Positions 41,417 to 51,920 of a DNA stretch of 64,000 nt are shown piece after piece. The notes beneath the pieces are model-generated. The model worked only from the letters and a program-made list of their open reading frames with translations. It was not told the origin of the DNA and ran no database searches. The DNA is from JAYZDK01 sp964604165 (GTDB lineage Bacteria; Myxococcota_A; UBA796; CAJQPC01), in NCBI GenBank assembly GCA_964604165.1, contig CAZRYF010000010.1, positions 1-64,000 of the forward strand, given 5' to 3'. Each line of letters opens with the position of its first letter. Within the stretch, counting starts at the first letter, position 1. A program made the translations under genes and the position numbers.

Positions 41417-42106
41417 ATGGGTACATCAGTCGTCCAGGCCCGCGGTCTTTCCCGTCGATTCGGTCGTCGATGGGCCCTTGCGGACGTGGATCTGGACCTG
41501 CCGGAAGGAGAGAGCTTTCTGGTCGTCGGAGCCAACGGGAGCGGCAAGACAACCTTGTTGCGCCTGGTGGGTACTTCTCTGACGGCCACCCAGGGCGATC
41601 TAAAGCTTTTTGGGTTGGATCCGCAGCGGGATTTGTCTCGTATTCGGGCGGAGTTGGGGGTTTTGTCCCATGCCTCCGGACTCTACGAGGACCTCTCGGC
41701 CTCGGAGAATCTGGCGATTCTGGCAAGCTTGATGGGGGTAGAGGACGAAAGCCCTCGCTGGTTGGCCAGGGTGGGACTGGAGGAACGCCCGGATCCGGTG
41801 CGCACCTACTCGGCAGGCATGCGGAAGCGCCTGTCTTTTGCACGTCTCCTGGCCCAGAAGCCGAGGCTTGTTCTGCTGGATGAGCCGTATGGACAGTTGG
41901 ATCCGGAGGGGTTCGACCTGGTGGACGGGATTCTCCGGGAATTCGCGGAAGAGGGTGCAACGGTTCTGGTGGCCTCCCACCTGGTTGGACGGGCCGCTTT
42001 GCATTGTCGGAGCGCGTTGTTGCTTCACGAGGGGCAGCCGCGCTGGATCGGGCCTGCATCTTCCGTGATCCAGGCGTGGGGACTGCTGCACGGGAGGGTG
42101 TCATGA
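41417..42106 (+). CDS. ccmA: Heme exporter ATPase CcmA
   Basis: A 229-residue ABC ATPase with Walker A GANGSGKTT near 38, signature YSAGMRKRLSFA near 133, Walker B LVLLDEP near 154 and the switch His in ASHLV near 188. With CcmB, CcmC and CcmD it drives release of holo-CcmE in System I cytochrome c maturation at the inner membrane. The identification as CcmA rests on the order of the following genes. The next gene starts at an ATGA overlap. Confidence 0.9.
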   Translation: MGTSVVQARGLSRRFGRRWALADVDLDLPEGESFLVVGANGSGKTTLLRLVGTSLTATQGDLKLFGLDPQRDLSRIRAELGVLSHASGLYEDLSASENLAILASLMGVEDESPRWLARVGLEERPDPVRTYSAGMRKRLSFARLLAQKPRLVLLDEPYGQLDPEGFDLVDGILREFAEEGATVLVASHLVGRAALHCRSALLLHEGQPRWIGPASSVIQAWGLLHGRVS

Positions 42107-42771
42107 GCCAGCTCTGGGCCATCCTGCGAAAGGACATGTTGATTGAGTGGCGTGGAAAGTCCCGTCTGATTGGCTTGTGTTGCTATGCGCTGACCTTTCT
42201 GCTGCTGTTTTCGTTTGCGGTGGGTCCGGACTCGGTGGCACTCAGGCGGCATGCGGCAGCCTATGTTTGGCTCTCGGTCCTCTGTGTTTCCACGTTGCTG
42301 CTGGTGCAGTCCTTTCGAATTGAGACGGAAGATGGTGCTCTGGAGGGGCTTCTTCTGGTGCCTGTCTCCCCCGCCGCCCTGTTCTACGGAAAGGCCCTGG
42401 CCAACACCCTCTTCATTGTGGCCATGGGGTTGTTTGCGTTGCCGGTCGCAGCGATTCTCTTCGACCTCTCCCCGGCCGGGTCTTGGGGAGGTCTGTTTGT
42501 CGTTCTGGTGCTGGGGGCGGCAGGTTTCGCAGCTCCAGGTACCCTCTATTCTGCGCTGACAGCCCGCATTGCAGCCCAACAGCTTATGTTGCCGGTCCTT
42601 TTGTTTCCCCTGGTGGTGCCGGCCGTCCTGGCTGCTGTCAAGGCCACCAGTCTCTTGTTGGAGGGGGATCCCATGGGACAGCTCTCCGTTTGGTTGGCGG
42701 TTCAGGTCTGTTTCGATCTCATCTACTGGAGCCTTTGTGGGCTTCTTTTTGCCCGGGGGGTGGAAGCATGA
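42103..42771 (+). CDS. ccmB: Heme exporter permease CcmB
   Basis: A 222-residue membrane protein with about six helices, the permease partner of CcmA. It starts with an amphipathic ILRKDMLIEWR segment typical of CcmB and has the conserved SFRIETEDGALEGLLL cytoplasmic loop near 66. The ATG at 42103 overlaps the ccmA stop, and its own stop overlaps ccmC (ATGA). A longer frame upstream runs in the ccmA gene and is not used. Confidence 0.9.
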   Translation: MSQLWAILRKDMLIEWRGKSRLIGLCCYALTFLLLFSFAVGPDSVALRRHAAAYVWLSVLCVSTLLLVQSFRIETEDGALEGLLLVPVSPAALFYGKALANTLFIVAMGLFALPVAAILFDLSPAGSWGGLFVVLVLGAAGFAAPGTLYSALTARIAAQQLMLPVLLFPLVVPAVLAAVKATSLLLEGDPMGQLSVWLAVQVCFDLIYWSLCGLLFARGVEA

Positions 42772-43493
42772 GCCAGGAAAGCGACTCCTTGAAGGCTCCA
42801 GCCGCTTGGACCGGGTTGGGCATTTCGCTCTTGGCGGTCGCCCACTTTCAGGGACTGTTTGTCGCCCCCGCGGAAGCCACAATGGGGGATGTCTACCGCA
42901 TTCTCTACGTGCACGTTCCTACCGCTTGGTTGGCCCTGTTGGTCTACTTGTGGGCGTTTCTGGCTGCAATACCCTCCCTCTGGACCGGCCGACGCATCTG
43001 GGACGCGCGCCTGGAGTCCTGCGTGGAGGTGGGGCTCCTGCTCAACGGCCTGGTGCTGATCCAGGGGTCCATCTGGGCGCGGCCCACTTGGGGAGTCTGG
43101 TGGACTTGGGATCCTCGTCTCACCACGACAGCGGTGATGTTGGTCTCCTTTGTCGGGGTCATGGTGCTTCGGTCCATGATCCAGCCGCCCTCTCGCCGGG
43201 CCGTGGTCACCGCCATCGCTACGATCATCGCTTTCGTCGATGTCCCGGTGGTTTACATGTCTGTAAAGTGGTGGAACAGCCTTCACCAGATGCAGTCCTC
43301 GCCGGAGACGGTGGACGAGACCATGCACCTGCCCCTTCGTATGGCGGCCTTCGGCATGCTCTTTTTGTCCATGGGCTTCATCGGATTCCGGCGCCGAATC
43401 GCCGAGGCGAGGCTTGCTTTGGAGGATGATGCGCCGGATCTGCCACCGGCACCGTCTCCACTGTCCCTGGGTGCTTTGGGAGGTGAGGAATGA
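42768..43493 (+). CDS. ccmC: Heme handling protein CcmC
   Basis: A 241-residue, six-helix membrane protein that passes heme to CcmE. The tryptophan-rich WWTWDPRLT near 104 in the periplasmic loop is the hallmark of the heme-handling family, and conserved His residues flank it (VHVPTAW near 50, LHQMQSSP near 176). The C-terminus adds a Pro/Asp-rich tail of about 25 residues. The ATG at 42768 overlaps ccmB; the stop overlaps ccmD. Confidence 0.92.
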   Translation: MSQESDSLKAPAAWTGLGISLLAVAHFQGLFVAPAEATMGDVYRILYVHVPTAWLALLVYLWAFLAAIPSLWTGRRIWDARLESCVEVGLLLNGLVLIQGSIWARPTWGVWWTWDPRLTTTAVMLVSFVGVMVLRSMIQPPSRRAVVTAIATIIAFVDVPVVYMSVKWWNSLHQMQSSPETVDETMHLPLRMAAFGMLFLSMGFIGFRRRIAEARLALEDDAPDLPPAPSPLSLGALGGEE

Positions 43494-43606
43494 GCGGTGT
43501 CATCCAGGGTGGAATGGGGTTTGTTTGGGCAGCCTATGGCATTACCTGGGGCGGTCTGCTGGTGTATGGCATTTCCCTGGTGATTCGAACCCGGAGGTTG
43601 CCATGA
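43490..43606 (+). CDS. ccmD: CcmD-like small membrane protein
   Basis: A 38-residue ORF between ccmC and ccmE, easily missed because of its size. The ATG at 43490 overlaps the ccmC stop, and its TGA overlaps the ccmE start (both ATGA). It has one hydrophobic helix (WGGLLVYGISLVI) and a basic end (RTRRLP), the size and topology of CcmD, which tethers the CcmABC complex to CcmE. The name rests on position and topology, since CcmD sequences are poorly conserved. Confidence 0.75.
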   Translation: MSGVIQGGMGFVWAAYGITWGGLLVYGISLVIRTRRLP

Positions 43607-44057
43607 CCCCGGAGGCCACCCGCCGCTGGGCTCTCGGGGCCGTCCTGGTGATCTGCCTGAGCGCCTTGGGCGGCCTGTACTTTTTTGCCCGGGGAAACCT
43701 GGTTTACTACTGGTCCCCTACGGAATTGAGGGAAGCCCTGGAACAGTCCAATCGGGCCGACTTTCGGGCGGTCATTCGGCTGGGTGCGGTGGTCAAGGAC
43801 GGTACCCTGAAGTGGGACAAGGACCAGCAACAGATCACCTTTCTTGCCACAGACGGCACCACCGATGTGGCTGTGCATGCGACGGGTGCACCGCCAGCGA
43901 TGTTTCGGGAAGGAATTGGCGTGGTGGTGGAGGGCCGCATGGGCTCGGGGGAGGTCTTTGAGTCGGATCGGCTGATGGTGAAGCACTCCAATGAGTACAA
44001 GGTGCCCGACGAAGAAAGTGAAGATCCGATGTCCGTGTATCGGACGGTGGAGGACAT

Positions 44058-44061
<4 letters not shown>
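43603..44061 (+). CDS. ccmE: Heme chaperone CcmE
   Basis: A 152-residue periplasmic heme chaperone anchored by one N-terminal helix (LGAVLVICLSALGGLYFF). The OB-fold follows, with FREGIGVVVEGRMGSGEVF near 103. The covalent heme-binding histidine is in LMVKHSNEYKVP near 127-138; this is the His form, not the Cys form seen in some sulfate reducers and archaea. The acidic tail resembles other CcmE proteins. Overlaps ccmD and ccmF by 4 nt each. Confidence 0.9.
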
Positions 44062-46033
<1,972 letters not shown>

Positions 46034-46037
<4 letters not shown>

Positions 46038-46549
46038 ATTGGCGGTTCTTGGGCGTGGGTCTCGCTGGCGTGGGCGTGCTTGTGAGTGTTCTGGCTGCGC
46101 CCATTTGGAAGGGGACCGATCCCCATGCCCTTCCTTCTGTATTGGAGGGGCGGGTGGCGCCTGGGTTCGCCCTGAAGACACTGGAAGGTGAGGACGTGGA
46201 CCTGGCGAGCCTGGCGGGGAAGCCGCTGGTGCTGAACTTTTGGGCCACCTGGTGCCAGCCTTGTGCGCTGGAGCACCCAAACCTCATGGCCGGAGCTCGG
46301 AGAAACCCCGGTGTTGTGTTTCTAGGGGTGCTCTACGGAGACACACCCGAAAAGGCCAAGCGGTACCTTGCACGGGCCGGAAGTGCCTATCCAACCCTGG
46401 TGGATCCAGGTCAGCGCACGGCCATGGACTATGGAGTCGGAGGTGTGCCGGAGACTTTCTTCATTGATCGAGGGGGACGCATCGTGAAGAAGCTCGCGCA
46501 GCCCCTTTCGGCCGCGGAGCTGCAGCGAAATGTGGAGGCGATTCAATGA
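46034..46549 (+). CDS. ccmG: Thiol:disulfide reductase CcmG/DsbE-like
   Basis: A 171-residue membrane-anchored thioredoxin-fold protein with the active site WCQPC near 78 and the cis-Pro loop GVPETFFIDRGG near 139. It keeps apocytochrome c cysteines reduced for heme attachment. The GTG at 46034 overlaps the ccmF stop by 4 nt and precedes the hydrophobic anchor (FLGVGLAGVGVLVSVLAA); the same frame is open further upstream inside ccmF. ResA-like naming is equally possible. Confidence 0.9.
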
Positions 46550-47034
46550 GCCTCCTTGCTTGGAGTTGGTTGGCTCTTCTAGGGCTGGCGGGCGCTGAGG
46601 AGGTACCCGGTCTGGAGGCGGTTCCGGCGGGGCCGGCGCCCTCTGCTGTGGTCCTGAAAGAGCGGGTGCACTCCCTGACCACCCGCTTGCGGTGTCCGGT
46701 CTGCCAGGGCCTCAACGTGGCGGAGTCCCGGAGCGAGGCCGCGGTGGCAATGCAGGCCCGAATTCAGGAGTTGGTGTCCCTTGGGTACTCGGAGGCCCAG
46801 GTGATCGCCTACTTCACGGATCGCTATGGAGATTGGGTGCTGCTGGCACCTCCTCGCGAAGGAATGAACTGGCTTCTTTGGCTGGGGCCGGTGGTGTTGT
46901 TGGGTGGCGGATTGTGGTCTGTGGGAAGGGTGCTCTCCAAGCGCTCTTCTCCGACGTCGTCACCACCCCGATCGGAGGAGCCGAGTCCCTATCTGGAGCA
47001 GCTCCTGGCTGAAGTTGAGGGAGAGGACACATGA
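46546..47034 (+). CDS. ccmH: Cytochrome c maturation protein CcmH
   Basis: A 162-residue protein with a signal peptide (LALLGLAGAEE region), the conserved active site LRCPVCQGLNVAES near 48, a helical domain and one membrane helix near 107-125 (LLWLGPVVLLGGGLW). CcmH reduces the apocytochrome heme-binding cysteines with CcmG. ATG 46546 overlaps ccmG, and its stop overlaps the next gene (both ATGA). The length matches the single-domain form, with CcmI encoded separately. Confidence 0.92.
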   Translation: MSLLAWSWLALLGLAGAEEVPGLEAVPAGPAPSAVVLKERVHSLTTRLRCPVCQGLNVAESRSEAAVAMQARIQELVSLGYSEAQVIAYFTDRYGDWVLLAPPREGMNWLLWLGPVVLLGGGLWSVGRVLSKRSSPTSSPPRSEEPSPYLEQLLAEVEGEDT

Positions 47035-48215
47035 GTTTTGACTGGAACACCTGGGGACCGCCTTTGGTGGTGCTGCTGATCGGGCTTGTGGTCGGTCTGC
47101 TGGTTTCAAGTCGCATCCAGGGAGAGGGGGGAGGGGCCAGCCGGGTGGAGAGGGAGACCGCCTTGAAGGCTCGAAAAGACGGGCTGGTGCAGGCGCTGCG
47201 GGAGCTGGAGTCCCATGCGGAGAGGCTGGGGGAGGCTGAGTACCAGCGCCAGCGGGCTTTGTTGCTGGAGCAGGGGGTCCAGGTGTTGGAGGCGCTTGAA
47301 GAAGCCCCGGAGGATCCTCGGCCGGCGCCCGGACAGGAACGGGGTCGGTCCGCCGTACCCATCTGGCTTGCCGGTGCGCTTGGGTTTGCAGCCTTGGCTT
47401 TCTTTTTGGTGCAGGGGGCCGAGGCGCCTCGGGTTGACGATATGGCCAGCCAGGGGATGGAGACGCAGATCTCCGCGGAGATTCAAGAGGCCCAAGCTGC
47501 CCTTCAGGCGGACCCCCACGATGTGTCTGCCCTCAACACACTGGCCCACTTCGCCCTCCTCCAGGGAGATCTGCAGGTGGCCATGCAGCACTTTCAGACG
47601 GTGCAGCAGGTTTCCCCTCGGGAGAGGGAGGTGGTGGCCCATGGTGCTGCCCTGGCGATTCTCGTGAACATGGCTGACCGGGCCTTGCCCGCCCTGGAGC
47701 AGCTGGTGACCGAGGAGCCGGCGTTTGCAGAAGGACACTGGTGGCTGGCCGTGGGGCTGGTCCGTTCAGGAGACCTGGAGGCTGCCCGGGAGCACTTGGG
47801 TTTGGCCTTTGAATTGAACCCAGAAGGGGAAATGGGGGTTCTGGCGCAGGACATGCTTCAGAGGCTGAACGCGCCTCCGCCTGAAGTTCGGGTCGCTGGT
47901 ACCGTGCGCCTGTCAGAGGGGGTGGTGGCTCCTGAAGGCGCAAGCCTGTACGTGGCCGCCATTCGATCCAAAGAAGAGGGCGGGCCCCCGGTTGCAGCGC
48001 AGCGCCTGGGGGTGGTGGGTCTGCCCTCAGAATTCTCCATGGGGGATGCAAACCTCACATTTGGAGGGGTTTGGCCCGAGGAGGTCTGGCTTCGGGCGCG
48101 GCTGGATTTGGACGGGGATCCCATGACCCGGGACGCCGCCGATTTGGAGACCTCGGTCATCGGTCCGGTGGGGCCTGGAACTGAAGGTCTGGAGTTGGTG
48201 TTCGGTGGGGTATGA
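47031..48215 (+). CDS. ccmI: CcmI-like TPR protein
   Basis: A 394-residue protein with two membrane helices (about 10-27 and 105-122) enclosing a cytoplasmic leucine-zipper-like loop (ALRELESHAERLGEAEY), then periplasmic TPRs (about 145-280) and a C-terminal beta domain (VRVAGTVRLSEG onward), which is the layout of CcmI/CycH. It recruits apocytochrome c to CcmF/CcmH. It closes the nine-gene ccm run. The next gene starts 21 bp later, so the transcript may continue. Confidence 0.85.
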   Translation: MSFDWNTWGPPLVVLLIGLVVGLLVSSRIQGEGGGASRVERETALKARKDGLVQALRELESHAERLGEAEYQRQRALLLEQGVQVLEALEEAPEDPRPAPGQERGRSAVPIWLAGALGFAALAFFLVQGAEAPRVDDMASQGMETQISAEIQEAQAALQADPHDVSALNTLAHFALLQGDLQVAMQHFQTVQQVSPREREVVAHGAALAILVNMADRALPALEQLVTEEPAFAEGHWWLAVGLVRSGDLEAAREHLGLAFELNPEGEMGVLAQDMLQRLNAPPPEVRVAGTVRLSEGVVAPEGASLYVAAIRSKEEGGPPVAAQRLGVVGLPSEFSMGDANLTFGGVWPEEVWLRARLDLDGDPMTRDAADLETSVIGPVGPGTEGLELVFGGV

Positions 48216-48236
48216 TGCCCACTCCGCGGGAGATTC

Positions 48237-49829
48237 ATGCCTTTTCTTTTCGGTCTTTCTTTGTTGCTCGGCGGTCCTGTCATGGCCCAAGAGGTCAACC
48301 TCAGGAACGCGAACCTGTTTTACAGCCATGACGACATGCGCGTGCAGAAGCCCGGGGTGGCGCTGGAAATCAGCCGGACCTACAATTCCAGATCCAATGT
48401 AGAAGGGGCGTTCGGGTACGGTTGGACGACCAATCTGGACATCGTCTGCCAGGAAGGCCCCGACGGTTCGGTTCTGGTCACGGACTCCGATGGATTCATC
48501 TTGCGCTACACCCTGGAAGGGGAACCCAAGGAGCGACTCACCGCACGGTATGTAGACCGCATCGTGGCTGAGCGCCGCCAGGAGGACCAACGCTCGGGGA
48601 CCTTGCGGGCGGACAGCACCTACGAAGACCTGGCAGGGAAACTGCTGGAGGATCCGGTGCTTCGGGCCAACACGGGGTTTCTCCTCCCCGACGCATGGGC
48701 TGACGCAGTGCCGGGCTCCTACCTGTCCTTTGACCGCGGCACCGAGCGGCTGACCAAGCGCGAGGATGGGACTTACGTGCGCATTCGCTCGGACGGTGTG
48801 CGCTACGAGTTTGATTCGGATGGACGCTTGCGCAGGTTTGTGGATGCGGGAAAGCGTGGCATGCGCTTGGATTATGACAAGACGGGGCGGCTGGTCAAGG
48901 TCAGCCATTCTCAGGGGGGAACCATCACCCTGACCTGGGGAGCGCAGGGGCGTGTCACCGGCCTCTTGGATACCCAGGGCGGCCGGGTTGCCTACGAGTA
49001 CAGCGCCGGAGGAGACCTGTTGAAAGTGACGGGGCCTGGAGAAAAGCGCTTTGCCTATACCTATGACGACCTGCACAATCTCACGGCTGCCCGGGAAGCA
49101 GACGGTGAGGGGTTTCAGGTGACCTACGACACGGATCGCGACTGGGTCACCGGCCTCAAGCGCGGCAACGACATTTCCCGCTACGGGTTTTCTCTGTTTG
49201 AAGACGGACATGAGGTGGTCATCACATTGCCGTCAGGGGACACCAAGACCCACCGGTACTACGAGGGTGAACATCGCCATGTGGCTACAGACGAGAACGG
49301 AAGGGAGACGGAGACCCTTCTGTCCGAGTGCTGCGACAAGCCCCTGGAGGTCCGCGGTCCCGGTGGGGAGATCACGCGGTACGAGTACGACCGTCAGGCT
49401 CGGTTGGTGGGGGTCGAGCACCCGGATGGAAAAAAGGTGCGGTATGCCTACCATCCGAAGTGGTCCAAAGTCATGCAGGCGCTGTACTCGGACGGCCGGC
49501 GCTTTCTCTACGCCTATGATGATGTGGGCAACCTTGTGGAGGCCGCTGCCCGGGGGAGCCGAACCCTGACCCTGACCTATGGCCAGAACGGTAAGGTGGA
49601 CGTGATTCGAGATGCGATGGGCTCCTCCTACTCGTTTCGATATGACGGTGCGGGGCGGCCTCTGGAAATTCGAAAAGGGTCCGAGGGAGCCTTGGGGATT
49701 CGCTACGGCGTCATGGGGGAGATTGTGGGCACGGAGATCCGGGAAGGGGATGTCACGCGGGCCGACTTCTACTCCAACCTGCGGGAAGTGCTGGATCTTC
49801 TTGAGCCGGCCACCGGCGAGGTGCAATGA
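48237..49829 (+). CDS. Exported YD-repeat (RHS-like) protein
   Basis: A 530-residue secreted protein with a signal peptide ending VMAQ. Residues 20-90 match the DUF6531-type start of RHS proteins (TYNSRSNVEGAFGYGWTTN), followed by about twelve YD repeats (for example YEYSAGGDLLKVTGP, YAYDDVGNLVEAA). It lacks both the RHS core (DPxGL) and any toxin tip, so it is not a polymorphic toxin as it stands. GGGAG precedes the ATG. Its stop overlaps the PEGA lipoprotein start (ATGA). Its place behind ccmI suggests cotranscription but no shared role. Confidence 0.8.
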   Translation: MPFLFGLSLLLGGPVMAQEVNLRNANLFYSHDDMRVQKPGVALEISRTYNSRSNVEGAFGYGWTTNLDIVCQEGPDGSVLVTDSDGFILRYTLEGEPKERLTARYVDRIVAERRQEDQRSGTLRADSTYEDLAGKLLEDPVLRANTGFLLPDAWADAVPGSYLSFDRGTERLTKREDGTYVRIRSDGVRYEFDSDGRLRRFVDAGKRGMRLDYDKTGRLVKVSHSQGGTITLTWGAQGRVTGLLDTQGGRVAYEYSAGGDLLKVTGPGEKRFAYTYDDLHNLTAAREADGEGFQVTYDTDRDWVTGLKRGNDISRYGFSLFEDGHEVVITLPSGDTKTHRYYEGEHRHVATDENGRETETLLSECCDKPLEVRGPGGEITRYEYDRQARLVGVEHPDGKKVRYAYHPKWSKVMQALYSDGRRFLYAYDDVGNLVEAAARGSRTLTLTYGQNGKVDVIRDAMGSSYSFRYDGAGRPLEIRKGSEGALGIRYGVMGEIVGTEIREGDVTRADFYSNLREVLDLLEPATGEVQ

Positions 49830-50191
49830 ACCGCGGACGGGCGGCCCTGGTCTGCTTGGTGCTGTTCGCCACGGGCTGCGCAGTTCGGCTTCAGGTCCAG
49901 AGTACGCCCATGGGGGCGGCGTTGTCGCTTGACGGTGAGTCCCTTGGGGTCACCCCTCTGGAAGTCAGGGTGCCCTATCGGCCGGTCTTCTTGTCCCCTC
50001 CGAGCCTGCGGATCACAATGCCCGGGCACCGGCCCCTGGAGGTCACCCTCCGGCGGGAAGCCCGGCTGGGGCCGCGCAGTCGCCAGCTTCTCTTTCATCC
50101 GCTGGTGGCGATGGGGGTACGGAAGGCGCCGACCTTGGACTTGCTTCTCATCGAATCCCATGGCCCGGTTGGCTCGTGGGAAGTGGAGTAG
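49826..50191 (+). CDS. Small PEGA lipoprotein
   Basis: A 121-residue lipoprotein with lipobox FATGC near 14-18. A PEGA-like domain follows: VQSTPMGAALSLDGESLG, TPLEVRVPY and LRITMPGHRPLEVTL. PEGA domains occur in surface layers and on kinases in Myxococcota and in archaea; here it may anchor or contact the YD-repeat protein made just before it. The ATG overlaps the YD gene by 4 nt. The 3' end overlaps the convergent lipoprotein gene by 44 bp. Confidence 0.78.
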   Translation: MNRGRAALVCLVLFATGCAVRLQVQSTPMGAALSLDGESLGVTPLEVRVPYRPVFLSPPSLRITMPGHRPLEVTLRREARLGPRSRQLLFHPLVAMGVRKAPTLDLLLIESHGPVGSWEVE

Positions 50192-50894
50192 GCCCGCGGG
50201 TGCGCCAGTCTTCGCAGAAGGGAGCATCGGCCTGGATGCTCGCGACGCTCTTCTCGCAGGGCGTGCGGACCGTCGCCGGGCCCGAACATTCTCCCACCCC
50301 AAGACAGGCCACAGAGATCGCCAGGTAGCGGCCCAGCTCAACCGGGTTGTCACTCGGCGCTGCGCTGACCCGTTGTAGCTCCTCTGGCTGGGGGAGGGTT
50401 CTCATCCATCGATCCAGGGCGTGGCTGACGCAGTCATCTCTGTACTTTCCGCCATGCTCCACACAGAGCCGCGCCTGCTGCACGACGTCATCGTGGGGCC
50501 GGGTGTCCAGTATGGCGAATCGGCAGTCATCGTTCTCCCCACAGCCAGTCAACAGGTCCACCGTGGTCCAGGGTGAGGGGTGCCAGCGCCCGTGGCGATC
50601 GGTCATGCCCCCCCGGGCTCGGGAGGTGGACCAGGCACTCCGGCAGTCGCTCTCCCAAATGCCGGCATCGCCGCAGACTTCCTTGGCGCCTTCCGGGCCT
50701 TGGCCTGTGGCGGCCACCTTCATGAGGCAGTATCCTCGAACATCGGGCAGATCCTTGTACGCTGCGCAGTCCGTCGTTCGGCGAGGCGGTCCGGCGAGGG
50801 CGGTGGGAACCTGCTCCTCTGGGGGAGTGTGGTTCTCTGGCATGACACACGCGGTCAGCGCTGCAAGTGTGCCGCTGAGAATCGCCGCTTGCAT
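50148..50894 (-). CDS. Cysteine-rich lipoprotein of unknown function
   Basis: A 248-residue lipoprotein: ATG 50894 opens a signal peptide with lipobox AALTAC. The mature chain has about twelve cysteines in pairs (for example CAAYKDLPDVRGYC, CGDAGIWESDC, CGENDDC, CVEHGGKYRDDC), which suggests a helical repeat stabilised by disulfides. The pattern of Cys spaced by 10-13 residues with acidic ends recurs about five times. No family recognised. A longer frame upstream runs through the neighbouring gene and is not used. It overlaps the previous gene by 40 bp and the convergent PEGA gene by 44 bp. Confidence 0.62.
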   Translation of the reverse strand: MQAAILSGTLAALTACVMPENHTPPEEQVPTALAGPPRRTTDCAAYKDLPDVRGYCLMKVAATGQGPEGAKEVCGDAGIWESDCRSAWSTSRARGGMTDRHGRWHPSPWTTVDLLTGCGENDDCRFAILDTRPHDDVVQQARLCVEHGGKYRDDCVSHALDRWMRTLPQPEELQRVSAAPSDNPVELGRYLAISVACLGVGECSGPATVRTPCEKSVASIQADAPFCEDWRTRGPTPLPTSQPGHGIR

Positions 50895-51175
50895 GCGGTG
50901 CGCTCCGAATTCTTGGAAAGGAGGTTGCACAGGGCCTCGCCGCCCTCTTGAGAAAGGGAGCGGCTGTTCTTTTGGACCCATCCCACGATGGCGGCCCCCC
51001 GGACGATGGGATCTTCCAGGGTGGGGGCCAAAAGCAGCGCCTCGTCTACCCGGTCCGCGGGCAGCGCCATGAGCTCCTGGTACCGGCAACGGTCTCGTTC
51101 TGGTGCTGTTGCGAGGGAATTGCAGCGCTGTTCACCGGTGGTGACAAGGCAGCCCAAGAACAGGTAAAGAATCAC
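50855..51175 (-). CDS. Small cysteine-containing lipoprotein
   Basis: A 106-residue lipoprotein whose GTG at 51175 overlaps the amidotransferase stop (GTGA) and opens a signal peptide with lipobox LFLGC. It has RCNSLATAPERDRC near 18-31 and CNLLSKNSERTAC near 84-96, the same cysteine-repeat style as the lipoprotein encoded after it (overlap 40 bp), so the two are probably relatives acting together. No known family. The coupled translation links it to the amidotransferase gene. Confidence 0.62.
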   Translation of the reverse strand: MILYLFLGCLVTTGEQRCNSLATAPERDRCRYQELMALPADRVDEALLLAPTLEDPIVRGAAIVGWVQKNSRSLSQEGGEALCNLLSKNSERTACKRRFSAAHLQR

Positions 51176-51879
51176 TTGATGGCCTCTGCCAGCGCCTTGT
51201 AGGGGGCTGGATCCAGGAGCTCTGGATGCCATTGCACCCCGACACAGAATCGATGGGACGGGATCTCGATCACCTCGCAGATTCCATCGGGTGCTCTTCC
51301 TGTCACCCTCATCTCTCCCGGATCAGCGACGGCCTGGTGGTGGGTGGAGTTCACGTGGATCACCTCTCCCATGGATGCCAGGCGGCTCGTGGCGTCCAAG
51401 TGTACCGGGTGCCAGGGCTCCGTGGGATCTGTGGCTTGTTCATGGTCGATTGCACCGGGGTGTTCCGTGAGAATGTCCTGGACCAGAGTTCCCCCCGCGG
51501 CTACCGCAAGGACCTGCATTCCTCCGCACACTCCCAACACAGGGATCTCCAGGCGAATGCAGTCGTGGGCCAGGGCCAATTCCATGTCTGTGCGGGCTGC
51601 ATCCGTCGTGTCGAGTCTGGAGGTGGCCACCTTGCCGTAGTACTGCGGGTGAATGTCGAAATGCCCGCCGGTGATCACCACGGCATCGACGTGGACGAGA
51701 AGGGCATCCCGCTCCTTTGCTGATCCTCCTGGGGCCAGAACCAGGGGGGTGCCTCCCATCCATCGAACTGCCTCCACATAGGAAGTGGGGGTCCAAACCT
51801 CCGGTCGGGGAGGCCGAACCCGCTCACTGTTCTGCGATGCGTTGGGCATGCGGGTCGCCGCGGTCACAAGCACCAGCAT
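51172..51879 (-). CDS. Class I glutamine amidotransferase-like hydrolase (C26)
   Basis: A 235-residue cytoplasmic enzyme of the peptidase C26 group, related to PuuD gamma-glutamyl-GABA hydrolase. The nucleophile elbow GVCGGMQVLAVA near 116, preceded by VVITGGHFDIHP near 68, and the catalytic His-Glu of FCVGVQWHPE near 215 are all present, so it should be active. It has no synthase domain. The natural substrate is unknown. It is divergent from the diacylglycerol-kinase-like gene (41 bp) and coupled to two small lipoprotein genes. Confidence 0.82.
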   Translation of the reverse strand: MLVLVTAATRMPNASQNSERVRPPRPEVWTPTSYVEAVRWMGGTPLVLAPGGSAKERDALLVHVDAVVITGGHFDIHPQYYGKVATSRLDTTDAARTDMELALAHDCIRLEIPVLGVCGGMQVLAVAAGGTLVQDILTEHPGAIDHEQATDPTEPWHPVHLDATSRLASMGEVIHVNSTHHQAVADPGEMRVTGRAPDGICEVIEIPSHRFCVGVQWHPELLDPAPYKALAEAIK

Positions 51880-51920
51880 GCGCCCACGGTATCATTGATG
51901 GCCCTGGTCTGGAGGCACGC

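Noticed and set aside
48237..49829. YD-repeat gene as a polymorphic toxin
   Set aside because: No RHS core, toxin tip or downstream immunity gene is visible.
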